Shown here: one piece after another, positions 51,799 through 60,830 of the stretch
Layout: each line of letters begins with the position of its first letter
Numbering within the stretch: the stretch's first letter is position 1
NCBI GenBank assembly: GCA_002439585.1
Contig: DJOF01000023.1
Coordinates: 186,001-250,000 of the forward strand
DNA: 64,000 nt
Reading direction: 5' to 3'
DNA from: Bacteroidales bacterium UBA6445
GTDB lineage: Bacteria; Bacteroidota; Bacteroidia; Bacteroidales; UBA932
Notes under the pieces: model-generated
Database searches by the model: none
What the model was told of the DNA's origin: nothing
What the model saw: the letters and a program-made list of their open reading frames with translations, nothing else
Made by a program: the position numbers and the translations under genes

Positions 51799-54381
51799 AT
51801 GAAAGTAAGGAGTATTTTCCTTGGTATTATTGCTGCCGCTATCATTGTTCCTGCAATGGATGCGACAGCATTTCCATTCTTTGGAAAGAAGAAAAAAGCA
51901 AAAATAGAGGCTGATGCTACGGCATCCAAGGCGACACCGAAAAAGAAGGCCACGCCCTATGAAAAGCTTATGAAAGATGTATGTGATTCAGCTACAGGGC
52001 CAACATTTACCCTATACCGTACTGCGAAGGACAAGTTCTATATGGGGCTGCCTAAGTCGTATATGGGAAAGCGTATTCTTGTCGGCAGCACAGTAAGTGC
52101 GGTAAGCAATGCGGCGTATATTGATATCGGATATAAATATACAAAGCCAGTCTGTCTCAAAATAGAGCTTGCTGATAGTGTAGTGGTTTTCAGTATGCCT
52201 GGGGCCAACGCCACTTCTTCTGATCCAGCCATGACTGAAGCTCTGGAAAAGAACTATCTTCCACGGATTGTACGTCGGGTGCCGGTCAAAGCCTATGACA
52301 AGGACAGCTCTACCGTGATATTTGAGGTGACAGGTCTTATAGGTGATGCCGCTCCCAAATCCTCGAACTTTTCTCTTGTAAAGGCTTCTGATACTAAGAC
52401 TACGTGGTACGGGGATCTTAAGTCGTTTGAGGACAATGCTTCAGTCAAGGTGTTTTCGAACGTTGATTTTACAAAATCTTTTCTTGGTCTGAAAGCAAGG
52501 CTCGGCAGCGGAACTCTGCAGTATACAGTGTCTTTCCTTATGCTTCCAGAGACTCTTATGAGGCCGAGAATCCAGGATTCAAGAGTTGGTATATTTCCTG
52601 AAGGTCCGAGTGAAGGCTCTCTCAAATATGACATCTCTTCCAAGGAAGACGGGTTCAGAGGATATCTTCTAGCATCCCGTTGGAGACTTGAACTGGCTGA
52701 CACCGCTGCCTGGCTTGCAGGAGGTAAGACTACAGTAAAGACTCCGATTGTATGGTATGTGGACAATACTTTCCCAGAGAGTTGGAAGAAGCCGGTAAAG
52801 GACGGGATTCTTGCGTGGAACAAGGCTTTTGAGGCGATAGGACTCGAAGGAGTAATGCAGGTAAGGGATTTCCCGACATCGGAAGAAGACCCGGAGTTTG
52901 ATCCTGACAATCTCAAGTATTCGTGTATCCGCTATGTGCCCAATGCCACGATGAATGCCATGGGACCCTCTTGGCGAGATCCTGTTACAGGGGAGATATT
53001 GAATGCTTCGGTGCTTATATACAATGACGTGATCAAGCTTATCAATAATTGGCGTTTCGTCCAGACTTCACAGGTTGATCCTCGGGTGAGAAGCGTCAAG
53101 ATGCCTCAGGAGGTGCTTGATGAATCTCTTGTCTATGTGGTCTCCCATGAGATTGGCCATACTCTCGGACTAATGCACAATATGGGAGCCTCCTCGGCAT
53201 ATCCGACAGATTCCCTGAGAGATCCGGTATTTACTGCTACTCACGGTACGACCCCTTCTATCATGGATTACGCGAGATTTAACTATGTAGCCCAGCCAGG
53301 TGATACCGGAGTGAAACTTGTACCTCCTTCTCTAGGGGTTTATGACATGTATGCAATCAAGTGGCTTTATACTCCCGTGCCTCAGGCAAAGGATATGTGG
53401 GAAGAGGCAGCCATCGCATCTAAGATTCTTGATGAGAAAGACGGTGATCCGGAATATCGTTATGGAGCACAGCAGATGAGTAGAAGCTTTATATACGCTG
53501 AATATGATCCGAGTGCCAGAAACGAAGATCTCGGTGATGATCCTATCAAATCAGGAAACTATGGCATCAGCAATCTTAAATACATTCTTTCGCACATGAA
53601 TGGCTGGCTCTCTGGAGAAGATCGTGACTATTCGCATAGGAATGACTTATATTCGCAGATTTATAACCAATATTACCGATATATAAGTCATGTTCTGGCA
53701 CAGGTCGGTGGCATATACCTCGGCCATGCAAGCGAAGATTCAGGGATCAAGCCTGCTGAGAGTGTCCCTGCCTCTGTACAGGCATCATCTCTCAAATGGG
53801 CAGTCAAAGAGCTTTCTTCCTCGGCTTGGCTTGACAACAAGGATGTGACTGGCAATCTTCCTCTTGCCGCACCTGCTTCCAATAAAGTATGCCTCTCCGC
53901 AGCGAAACTTCTTTCGACGTCGATTCCCAAGAGAGTTATTCTCTCTTCGTCAATAGCAGGAGAGGACAAAGGCTACAGCCTTAAGGATTATTATGACGAT
54001 CTTTTCAGTTCAGTATATGGCCGTACTGCCGGGAAAAAACTTACATCTCAGGAGAAGACTTTGCAGAGGGCTTTGCTCAATGATGCCTCTGAGAAAGTGA
54101 AGTCTGTGCTGGAAGAGTCCTTACAAGAAGAGTCCTTGCAAGAAGAGTCCGAATGCCCAGATGGCATGTGGTGCGGTTGTGAGGTCACCCTTGGTGAGGG
54201 CAATCTCCCTTATCAGAAAGCTGTAGATACGGACGCTATTGACGAGATGGGCAGCTACAGGCTTTATTTCGTAAAGAAAGTCCGCAATATGGCCGCTTCT
54301 GCCCGCCACTCCGGTACACCTGAGGATAGGGCTCATTATGAATACATTTATACTAAGGCTTCTGCTGCGCTTGAGAAGTAG
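51799..54381 (+). CDS. Large exported zinc metalloprotease (DUF5117/DUF5118 type)
   Basis: 860-residue metzincin-like protease with a signal peptide and a basic KKKKAK stretch after it. DUF5118- and DUF5117-like domains occupy the N-terminal part (FLGLKARLGSGTLQYTVSF, GIFPEGPSEGSLKYDIS, YVDNTFPESWKKPVKDGILAWNKAFE). The zinc site is HEIGHTLGLMH: His450, Glu451, His454 and His460. A tandem repeat of EESLQ (residues about 772-784) precedes a Cys-containing segment CPDGMWCGC. Substrates are unknown; such proteins are common in Bacteroidota cell envelopes. Confidence 0.9.
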   Translation: MKVRSIFLGIIAAAIIVPAMDATAFPFFGKKKKAKIEADATASKATPKKKATPYEKLMKDVCDSATGPTFTLYRTAKDKFYMGLPKSYMGKRILVGSTVSAVSNAAYIDIGYKYTKPVCLKIELADSVVVFSMPGANATSSDPAMTEALEKNYLPRIVRRVPVKAYDKDSSTVIFEVTGLIGDAAPKSSNFSLVKASDTKTTWYGDLKSFEDNASVKVFSNVDFTKSFLGLKARLGSGTLQYTVSFLMLPETLMRPRIQDSRVGIFPEGPSEGSLKYDISSKEDGFRGYLLASRWRLELADTAAWLAGGKTTVKTPIVWYVDNTFPESWKKPVKDGILAWNKAFEAIGLEGVMQVRDFPTSEEDPEFDPDNLKYSCIRYVPNATMNAMGPSWRDPVTGEILNASVLIYNDVIKLINNWRFVQTSQVDPRVRSVKMPQEVLDESLVYVVSHEIGHTLGLMHNMGASSAYPTDSLRDPVFTATHGTTPSIMDYARFNYVAQPGDTGVKLVPPSLGVYDMYAIKWLYTPVPQAKDMWEEAAIASKILDEKDGDPEYRYGAQQMSRSFIYAEYDPSARNEDLGDDPIKSGNYGISNLKYILSHMNGWLSGEDRDYSHRNDLYSQIYNQYYRYISHVLAQVGGIYLGHASEDSGIKPAESVPASVQASSLKWAVKELSSSAWLDNKDVTGNLPLAAPASNKVCLSAAKLLSTSIPKRVILSSSIAGEDKGYSLKDYYDDLFSSVYGRTAGKKLTSQEKTLQRALLNDASEKVKSVLEESLQEESLQEESECPDGMWCGCEVTLGEGNLPYQKAVDTDAIDEMGSYRLYFVKKVRNMAASARHSGTPEDRAHYEYIYTKASAALEK

Positions 54382-54493
54382 TTTAAATAATACAGCTCAA
54401 CAATTCTTTTCGGCGGACAGTACAAAGGCTTCCGTACCTTATCACCCACTGTCTCGGACTCCCCGTGTTGCACTTGTTTTTTTTGACTCTGCC

Positions 54494-54513
54494 GACAGGC
54501 TCTGACAGGCTCT
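54494..54513. repeat. Tandem 10-bp repeat
   Basis: Two perfect head-to-tail copies of GACAGGCTCT, 18 bases upstream of a promoter-like box. It could be a binding site or a simple slippage product. The rest of the 312-base gap 54382-54693 shows only a promoter box. Confidence 0.5.
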
Positions 54514-54530
54514 GAATGTGGGAAAAGCAT

Positions 54531-54538
54531 TATCTTTG
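54531..54538 (+). promoter_or_regulatory. -7 box for the RlmI-like/menG genes
   Basis: TATCTTTG, an exact TAnnTTTG match followed by TGG, 156 bases before the methyltransferase start. No clear -33 element. Confidence 0.45.
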
Positions 54539-54693
54539 TGGTGGTTGACTCTTGGAGAAGACTTTCTGCTTACATCTCTGATTCTTTTTTAGAGATAGCT
54601 GTTTTTATGTACCTGTATAGAGAATTGATGCTGCCTGCGTGAAAGACTCACTTGGCAACATCGTTTCTACAGGTAACTTTATATAATAAAGTG

Positions 54694-55725
54694 ATGACGA
54701 CACATATTGAATATCCTTCCGTCAGGTGGGCCGACTACGAACTGGTCGACTCGGGAGAGGGAGAGAAACTAGAGAAATTTGGACGGTATCTTCTTATCCG
54801 TCCTGAGCCCAAAGCCCTATGGTCCAAATCTATGTCTCCTCAAGAATGGCTTAAGACCGCACATATCCGTTTCAAGCCGGGAGCAGGCTTTGCAAAGGCT
54901 GGAAAGGAAGATAGCGGTATATGGGAGAAACTGAAGAAGGCTGATGACCAGTGGTATATAAGATATAAATTGGGACTTCCAGACAATGTCGGACTTGTCA
55001 ATAAACCTGGGTTTTCAGGCGTAATTGAGCCGACAGATAAAGCCAGTCTCCTTGTCAGAGGGCTGCCGTCCGGTGAGCAGGAGATGTCTCTTCGTCTTGG
55101 GCTTACTTCTTTCAAGCATGTCGGAGTGTTTCCCGAGCAGGCTTCCAACTGGGACTATATCTACAGAGAGACTAAGCGTATCCGCGAAGCTTTCAAAGCT
55201 CAAGGGAAGGACGCTCACCCCAAGGTGCTCAACCTCTTTGCTTATACTGGGGCAGCTTCTCTTGCTGCAAAGGCGGCTGGGGCGGATGTGACTCATCTTG
55301 ACTCGGTACGACAGGTGGTGACGTGGGCTCGTGGCAATATGGAAGCAAGTGGTCTTGACGGAATAAGGTGGGTTGTTGAGGATGCTATGAAATTTGCTGC
55401 AAGGGAAGCCCGCCGAGGAAATGTCTATCAAGGAATTATTCTCGATCCTCCGGCATACGGGCATGGCCCTGACGGTGAGAGGTGGAAGCTTGACGAGTGC
55501 CTGTTTGAGATGATGAAGAGCATACGCACAATTCTTGCCCCAAAAGACAGTTTCATGGTGCTCAATCTATATTCCAATGGATTTTCTCCAGTGCTTGGAG
55601 ATACTGTAGTAAGGCAGGCGTTCTCTCTTGACGCCAATACTGACCTGGAGAGTGGAGAGCTTGTCTTGAGGGATCGATTCGGGAAGAATCTGCCCCTGAG
55701 TGTATTTGTTCGTCTGAGAAGATAA
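54694..55725 (+). CDS. RlmI-like SAM-dependent rRNA methyltransferase
   Basis: Class I methyltransferase of the RlmI/RlmK-like family, probably modifying a C or G base of 23S rRNA. SAM-binding NLFAYTGAASLAAKAAGADVTHLDSV and the catalytic-type loop ILDPPAYGHGP are visible. It lacks an obvious PUA domain; the N-terminal 160 residues are of less clear type. ATG at 54694 is chosen over a frame starting at 54652. The menG gene follows after 4 bases, so they are co-transcribed. Confidence 0.87.
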   Translation: MTTHIEYPSVRWADYELVDSGEGEKLEKFGRYLLIRPEPKALWSKSMSPQEWLKTAHIRFKPGAGFAKAGKEDSGIWEKLKKADDQWYIRYKLGLPDNVGLVNKPGFSGVIEPTDKASLLVRGLPSGEQEMSLRLGLTSFKHVGVFPEQASNWDYIYRETKRIREAFKAQGKDAHPKVLNLFAYTGAASLAAKAAGADVTHLDSVRQVVTWARGNMEASGLDGIRWVVEDAMKFAAREARRGNVYQGIILDPPAYGHGPDGERWKLDECLFEMMKSIRTILAPKDSFMVLNLYSNGFSPVLGDTVVRQAFSLDANTDLESGELVLRDRFGKNLPLSVFVRLRR

Positions 55726-55729
55726 TCAT

Positions 55730-56533
55730 ATGCCGCAGAAAGAGAAGATAAGGAAGATGTTTGACGACATCTCCGGAGATTATGACAGACTCAATCATCT
55801 GATGTCTATGGGTATAGACAAGACCTGGAGGAGAAGGGCCATGCGCGCTATCTTCTCCGGAATCCAGCCTGTCGACAAGACTGCACCGATGTCGAGGCCA
55901 GCAGTTGTCCCCAGGGCAGGATCAGCCTCAAATGCAGGGGAAAATGCCCCTTTGAAGATACTTGATGTCGCTTGCGGTACAGGAGATTTTTCAATAGATA
56001 TGGCAAGGTATGCCAAGAGGCACGGTGAGGCAGTAAATCCTGGAGTGAAGATAGATGGCCTTGACCTGTCGTCAGGGATGCTTGCCGTGATGGATAGGAA
56101 AGTGAAGGCTGCCGGTCTTGGTGATGTCATCTCCAAGCAGGTAGGAGATTGTCTGGATATGCCGTTTCCGGACGCTTCGTTCGACAGGGTGACTATTGCT
56201 TTCGGCATCCGCAATTTCGAGGATAGGGAAGGGGCTCTTGTTGAGATCAGGCGAGTTCTGAAGCCGAAAGGAAAGCTTGTAATACTTGAACTTTCAGTCC
56301 CTTCGGCCAAAGTGATCCGCTCTATATACAATCTGTATTTCCTGCATTTCCTTCCATGGATAGGTGGTATGATCTCTGGAGACAAGGCTGCCTACCAATA
56401 TCTTCCTGCATCAGTGCTGGCATTCCCTCCGAAGGATAAGTTTATGGCAACTTTGCGCTCATGTGGGTACAAAGATGTCCGCCACAAGGCTTTCACCTTT
56501 GGTATCTGTCGCATGTATGTGGCAGAAAACTGA
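55730..56533 (+). CDS. menG: Demethylmenaquinone methyltransferase
   Basis: UbiE/MenG methyltransferase for the last step of menaquinone synthesis, cytosolic, membrane-associated. KIRKMFDDISGDYDRLNHLMSMGIDKTWRR at the N-terminus, SAM motif ILDVACGTGDFSIDMA, GLDLSSGMLAVM, and VTIAFGIRNFEDREGALVEIRRVLKP. About 25 extra residues rich in Pro, Ala and Ser (near 48-72) separate the N-terminal helix from the SAM motif; other family members have only a few here. The insertion keeps frame. Confidence 0.95.
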   Translation: MPQKEKIRKMFDDISGDYDRLNHLMSMGIDKTWRRRAMRAIFSGIQPVDKTAPMSRPAVVPRAGSASNAGENAPLKILDVACGTGDFSIDMARYAKRHGEAVNPGVKIDGLDLSSGMLAVMDRKVKAAGLGDVISKQVGDCLDMPFPDASFDRVTIAFGIRNFEDREGALVEIRRVLKPKGKLVILELSVPSAKVIRSIYNLYFLHFLPWIGGMISGDKAAYQYLPASVLAFPPKDKFMATLRSCGYKDVRHKAFTFGICRMYVAEN

Positions 56534-56627
56534 TTGCTTTTGTCTCGCTGCTATGTTAGAATGCTTCTTCGGAGCTTCTTAAGTCTTCTTAATGTGTAGG
56601 TTATTTTCCGAGGTTGTCCAAAATTAT

Positions 56628-56635
56628 TAACTTTG
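56628..56635 (+). promoter_or_regulatory. pgk -7 promoter box, with a repeated copy downstream
   Basis: TAACTTTG fits TAnnTTTG. The block CTTTGCGAC at 56631-56639 recurs at 56673-56681 (there preceded by AAT instead of TAA), and TCGCGGT recurs at 56645 and 56699, so the promoter region looks like an imperfect duplication. Leader to the pgk start about 105 bases. Confidence 0.5.
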
Positions 56636-56747
56636 CGACCATAATCGCGGTGGTGGCATCAGTTAGCACAATCTTTGCGACAATATGCTCTTGCTCCGTC
56701 GCGGTTAGGCGAAACTATTATAAATGCAATTTTTTAAACGCAATATT

Positions 56748-58001
56748 ATGCAACAGCACATTGACACTTATGACTTCAAGGGCAAAAGAGCTCTTGTAAG
56801 AGTCGATTTCAATGTTCCTCTTAACGAGAAATTCGAGATTACAGACGACACCCGTATCAGGGCTGCTCTCCCCACACTGAAGTACATCCTCTCAAAAGGC
56901 GGTGCTCTCGTGATCATGTCACATCTCGGACGTCCTAAGGGCGTAGACCCCAAATTCTCCCTCAAGCACATCGTTGATCATGTATCAGAGTGCCTCGGAG
57001 TACCTGTACAATTCGCTGATGACTGCATGAAGGCAGACGACAAGGCAGCCGCTTTGAAACCGGGCGGGGCTCTTCTTCTTGAGAACCTGCGTTTCTATGC
57101 AGAAGAGGAAGGCAAGCCGAGGGGACTCAAGGACGACGCTACGGATGAAGAGAAGGCAGCAGCCAAGAAAGCTGTCAAGGACAGTCAGAAAGAGTTCGTA
57201 AAGCATCTTGCCTCTTATGGTGACTGCTATGTCAACGATGCTTTCGGTACAGCACACAGAGCACATGCCTCTACAGCTCTTATCGCTGAGTATTTCCCCA
57301 ACGACAAGATGTTCGGCTTCCTTATGGAGAAGGAGATCAAGGCTATAGACAATGTGCTTAAGAATGCAAAGCATCCTTTCACAGCCATCATCGGTGGCTC
57401 TAAGGTCTCTTCCAAGCTCGGAGTTATCAAGAATCTTCTTGGCAAGGTTGACAACCTTATCATCGGTGGCGGTATGGGCTATACTTTCATCAAGGCTCAA
57501 GGCGGCCATATTGGAAAATCTCTTCACGAGGATGATCTGATTCCTGATGCTCTCGAGGTTATGAAAGAGGCTAAGGAGAAAGGTGTAAATCTCTCTCTCT
57601 CAGTCGCTACTGTTGCAGCTGACGATTTTAGCAACGATGCCAACAGTAAGGTTGTTGATATCTTCAATATCCCTGAGGGATGGGAAGGTATGGATGCTGC
57701 ACCCGAGTCTCTTGAGAATTGGAAGAAGATTATCCTGTCTTCCAAGACAATTCTCTGGAACGGCCCTGTAGGCGTATTCGAGATGCCCAATTTTGCAAAA
57801 GGAACTCTTAAGATTGCGGAATATCTTGCAGAAGCTACCAAAAACGGTGCTTATACTCTCGTAGGTGGTGGTGATTCTGTGGCAGCAGTTACTCAGATGG
57901 GCTATGCCGACAAAGTAAGCTATGTATCTACCGGAGGTGGCGCCATGCTTGAGGCTATCGAAGGTAAGGTTCTTCCTGGCATAGCTGCCATTGAGAAATA
58001 A
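56748..58001 (+). CDS. pgk: Phosphoglycerate kinase
   Basis: Glycolytic kinase that makes ATP from 1,3-bisphosphoglycerate. RVDFNVPLNE at the N-terminus, VIMSHLGRPKG, ENLRFYAEEEGKPRG, NDAFGTAHRAHAST, IIGGSKVSSKLGVI, and the C-terminal nucleotide loop GGGDSVAAV with STGGGAMLEAIEGK. 417 residues with the ATG at 56748; an ATG eight codons upstream is in frame but would give an atypical N-terminus. Codon bias is strong, as in eno. Confidence 0.98.
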   Translation: MQQHIDTYDFKGKRALVRVDFNVPLNEKFEITDDTRIRAALPTLKYILSKGGALVIMSHLGRPKGVDPKFSLKHIVDHVSECLGVPVQFADDCMKADDKAAALKPGGALLLENLRFYAEEEGKPRGLKDDATDEEKAAAKKAVKDSQKEFVKHLASYGDCYVNDAFGTAHRAHASTALIAEYFPNDKMFGFLMEKEIKAIDNVLKNAKHPFTAIIGGSKVSSKLGVIKNLLGKVDNLIIGGGMGYTFIKAQGGHIGKSLHEDDLIPDALEVMKEAKEKGVNLSLSVATVAADDFSNDANSKVVDIFNIPEGWEGMDAAPESLENWKKIILSSKTILWNGPVGVFEMPNFAKGTLKIAEYLAEATKNGAYTLVGGGDSVAAVTQMGYADKVSYVSTGGGAMLEAIEGKVLPGIAAIEK

Positions 58002-58030
58002 TCCGTTCTTCGGATAATTAAGCTTCTTAG

Positions 58031-58077
58031 ACAGGGGAAGACTCAGAATAAAGAGCCGTCCCCTGTTTCTTGTTTTT
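58031..58077 (+). terminator. pgk terminator
   Basis: Perfect 8-bp stem ACAGGGGA / TCCCCTGT around a 20-base loop, followed by TTCTTGTTTTT. It starts 29 bases after the pgk stop; a smaller hairpin ATCCG/CGGAT precedes it. Confidence 0.75.
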
Positions 58078-58184
58078 ATCGGAGTTCAGTTTTGACTTCT
58101 CTTTATGATATCAATTTCTTTGTTGTCAACCTGTGCAGGTCCTGACTCCATTTCAATTGTGACTCCATTGTGAGGGAGAAAAAA

Positions 58185-58215
58185 TTTCAATAGCGTCCGA
58201 TTTTGCGTAACTTTG
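58185..58215 (+). promoter_or_regulatory. lgt promoter
   Basis: TTTC (58185-58188), a 19-base spacer and TAACTTTG (58208-58215) fit the Bacteroidota promoter; transcription would start about 15 bases before the lgt ATG, giving a very short leader. Confidence 0.55.
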
Positions 58216-58236
58216 TACAAAATGGCGCGCTAAGAC

Positions 58237-59121
58237 ATGTTTGATTTATTGTTTGTCAACTGGGATGTCAACCCAGTAATGTTTCATATCGGGTCTTTTG
58301 GGCTACGTTGGTATTCGGTTCTGTTCGTGTCCGGATTTATACTCGGTTGGTTTATCTTCAAATGGTTCTTCAAGCGAGAAGGCGTGCCTGAGTCTCTGCT
58401 AGATTCACTGCTCTATACTTTATTGATAGCTACCATTGTAGGCGCGCGTCTAGGGCATTGTATCTTCTACCAACCAGACTACTATTTTGGAAGTTGGCAG
58501 GGTTTCTGGGAGATTTTCATGCCGTGGAAAGGCGGGCTTGCGAGCCATGGTGGGACGATTGCCTTGTTTATAGCAATGCTTTGGTATGCGCACCATTATG
58601 GCCGGAAGAATGGATTTGACTTTGTATGGCTTCTAGATAGACTATGTATAGCAGTTGCCTTTGCCGCATTCTTTATCCGTATCGGCAATCTTATGAACTC
58701 TGAGATATACGGTGATGTGACACACTTGCCGTGGGGTTTCATATTCAGCGTGAGAGGTGAAGTTGAGCCGAAGCATCCGACACAGCTTTACGAGGCTTTC
58801 AGCTATCTTATCTTAGGGATTGTCCTCATGTCCCTTTACAAATACAGGCTTGAGAAGATGTATAGGGGGATGTTTATCGGCATTTTCTTCATAGTATGTT
58901 TTGGAATGAGATTCCTTATTGAGTTTATTAAGGAGCCACAGGTGGATTTCGAGCAGACTATGATTCTCAATATGGGGCAGTTGCTGAGTATTCCGTTTAT
59001 ACTCATAGGTATAGGCTTTCTGATATATGCATGTGTGAGGAAGCAGCCTGCAATGCTTGTACATCCGGACAAGATACCTCAGACAAAGCCGGTCACCCAT
59101 TATGCAAAACCGTTGAGATAG
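58237..59121 (+). CDS. lgt: Prolipoprotein diacylglyceryl transferase
   Basis: Inner-membrane enzyme that adds the diacylglyceryl group to lipobox Cys, needed for the many lipoproteins in this window. About seven hydrophobic segments, with the conserved HGG in GLASHGGTIALFIAM and the signature RIGNLMNSEIYG. PTQLYEAFSYL and RFLIEFIKEPQ are typical. The last 30 residues are a soluble Pro/Lys tail. The 250-base gap after it shows no supported gene. Confidence 0.97.
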   Translation: MFDLLFVNWDVNPVMFHIGSFGLRWYSVLFVSGFILGWFIFKWFFKREGVPESLLDSLLYTLLIATIVGARLGHCIFYQPDYYFGSWQGFWEIFMPWKGGLASHGGTIALFIAMLWYAHHYGRKNGFDFVWLLDRLCIAVAFAAFFIRIGNLMNSEIYGDVTHLPWGFIFSVRGEVEPKHPTQLYEAFSYLILGIVLMSLYKYRLEKMYRGMFIGIFFIVCFGMRFLIEFIKEPQVDFEQTMILNMGQLLSIPFILIGIGFLIYACVRKQPAMLVHPDKIPQTKPVTHYAKPLR

Positions 59122-59371
59122 ATGGCCGAGGAGAAGTAAACATATTCCGAGATCATCTATATTGGCGGTCTATCAGTAGAGAGATGTATGGTCAGAATCT
59201 CGGAAGCACCAAGCGGTCTTTTCATCTTTTAGAACATAAAAAGTAGGAAAAGTACAAATTCTCTCCCTTTTTAGGTATTCTTTTTGAACATAATTGGCTC
59301 TGTGTTATTTTTTGGGTTAGTGTAAAGTTTGAGCTCTGTGAAAGAGCTGAAAGAATTTAAAGAACAATTAT

Positions 59372-60829
59372 ATGAAATTTCTTATTCCGAGCATTCTGCT
59401 GGCAGCAGGCTCGGTTATGTGGTCCGCTGTGGCCTATGCGCAGGAGGCGGTTAATGTCCAGACCGCGATGGTCTTGACGCTGGATGAGGCACTTAAGATT
59501 TCCCTAAGTGAGAATGCTTCTGTCCGTATCGCAGACAAGGAGATTGAGCGTACGGAGTATGCCAGAAAAGGCACATATGCCTCTCTCTTCCCCCAGATAG
59601 ATCTTACTGGGTCATTCCAGAGGACAATAAAGAAGCAGGTCATGTATATGGACATAGACATGAGTAGCTTCGGAGGTAGTGCTAGCTCTGGGTCTGAAGG
59701 CTCGGGAAGCTCTTCAGACACTGAGACTTCTTCTTCTGCCAAGACATCCGGTGGCGGGATAGAAGTTGGCCGTTGGAATACATACAACGGGGGAGTCGTG
59801 GCTTCCATGCCTATTATCAATGCCCAGCTTTGGCAGAGCATAAGGATTTCCGGAAAGGATGTTGAACTTGCAGTTGAGAAAGCTAGATCTTCAAGGCTTG
59901 ATATGGTGACTCAAGTGAAACAAGCTTATTATGCCGTCCTTCTGTCAAAGGAAGTCCTCTACACTTACAAGGAAGTCTATGACAATGCGGTCAAGAATTT
60001 CGAGCAGACAAAGATGAGATATAATGCTCAGAAAGCGTCTGAACTTGATTTCACGAGGGCGAAATCTACTGTTGCCAATGCAATTCCTAATGTTTTCAAT
60101 GCCGAGAGTTCTGTCATACTTGCTCTGTGGCAGCTCAAGGCTGTGATGGGAGTCTCTCTTGATCAAAATATAGATGTCGCAGGTACATTGGAAGACTATG
60201 CCGGTGACATGAAGTATGAGAATCCCAGTGAGATTAACCTTGACTACAACTCTACTATGAGGCAGCTGGCAATCCAGGCTGACCAGCTTGCAGAAGCAAT
60301 CAAGCTTCAGAAATTTGCCTATATCCCTACTTTGTCTGTGGCATTCTCCTATAGTATGAACGCCATGACAAATGACTTCAAATTCAGCGACTATCGTTGG
60401 ACTCCGTATTCATATTTGGGTCTTAGTCTCAATATTCCTATTTTTTCGGGCGGAAAAAGGCTCAATGACGTTCGTCAGGCCAAAGTACAGGCTTCTCAGA
60501 TGTCTTTGCAGATAGATGATACCGAGAGACAGCTTAAGATAGCCATACGTCAGTATCTCAATACAATGGATACTAAGACAAAGAGCTGGGCAGCTTCCGG
60601 AGAGGCAGTTGCCACAGCGCAGAAGGCATATAGCATTGCCGAGAAATCCTACAATGTAGGAAGAAGTACGATCACTGAGCTCAATGATGCCCAGCTTGCT
60701 CTTACTCAAGCGAGGCTGAGCGTATCGCAAAATATCTATGACTTCATGGTTGCAAAGTCTTCTCTTGAACAAGTTCTCGGTCATGATTTTATCGATGACG
60801 AAGGCAATGTCGATCTTAACAACAGATAA
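59372..60829 (+). CDS. TolC-family outer-membrane efflux protein
   Basis: Outer-membrane channel of an RND efflux pump. Signal peptide, then two outer-membrane-factor repeats (LTLDEALKISLSENASVRIADKEI and NLDYNSTMRQLAIQADQLAEAI) with long coiled coils. An unusual Ser/Gly-rich stretch of about 40 residues lies near residues 95-130, where family members have a short loop. A TAAAGTTTG sequence at 59323-59331, with one extra spacer base, may be its promoter. The adaptor gene starts one base after the stop. Confidence 0.93.
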   Translation: MKFLIPSILLAAGSVMWSAVAYAQEAVNVQTAMVLTLDEALKISLSENASVRIADKEIERTEYARKGTYASLFPQIDLTGSFQRTIKKQVMYMDIDMSSFGGSASSGSEGSGSSSDTETSSSAKTSGGGIEVGRWNTYNGGVVASMPIINAQLWQSIRISGKDVELAVEKARSSRLDMVTQVKQAYYAVLLSKEVLYTYKEVYDNAVKNFEQTKMRYNAQKASELDFTRAKSTVANAIPNVFNAESSVILALWQLKAVMGVSLDQNIDVAGTLEDYAGDMKYENPSEINLDYNSTMRQLAIQADQLAEAIKLQKFAYIPTLSVAFSYSMNAMTNDFKFSDYRWTPYSYLGLSLNIPIFSGGKRLNDVRQAKVQASQMSLQIDDTERQLKIAIRQYLNTMDTKTKSWAASGEAVATAQKAYSIAEKSYNVGRSTITELNDAQLALTQARLSVSQNIYDFMVAKSSLEQVLGHDFIDDEGNVDLNNR

Positions 60830-60830
60830 A

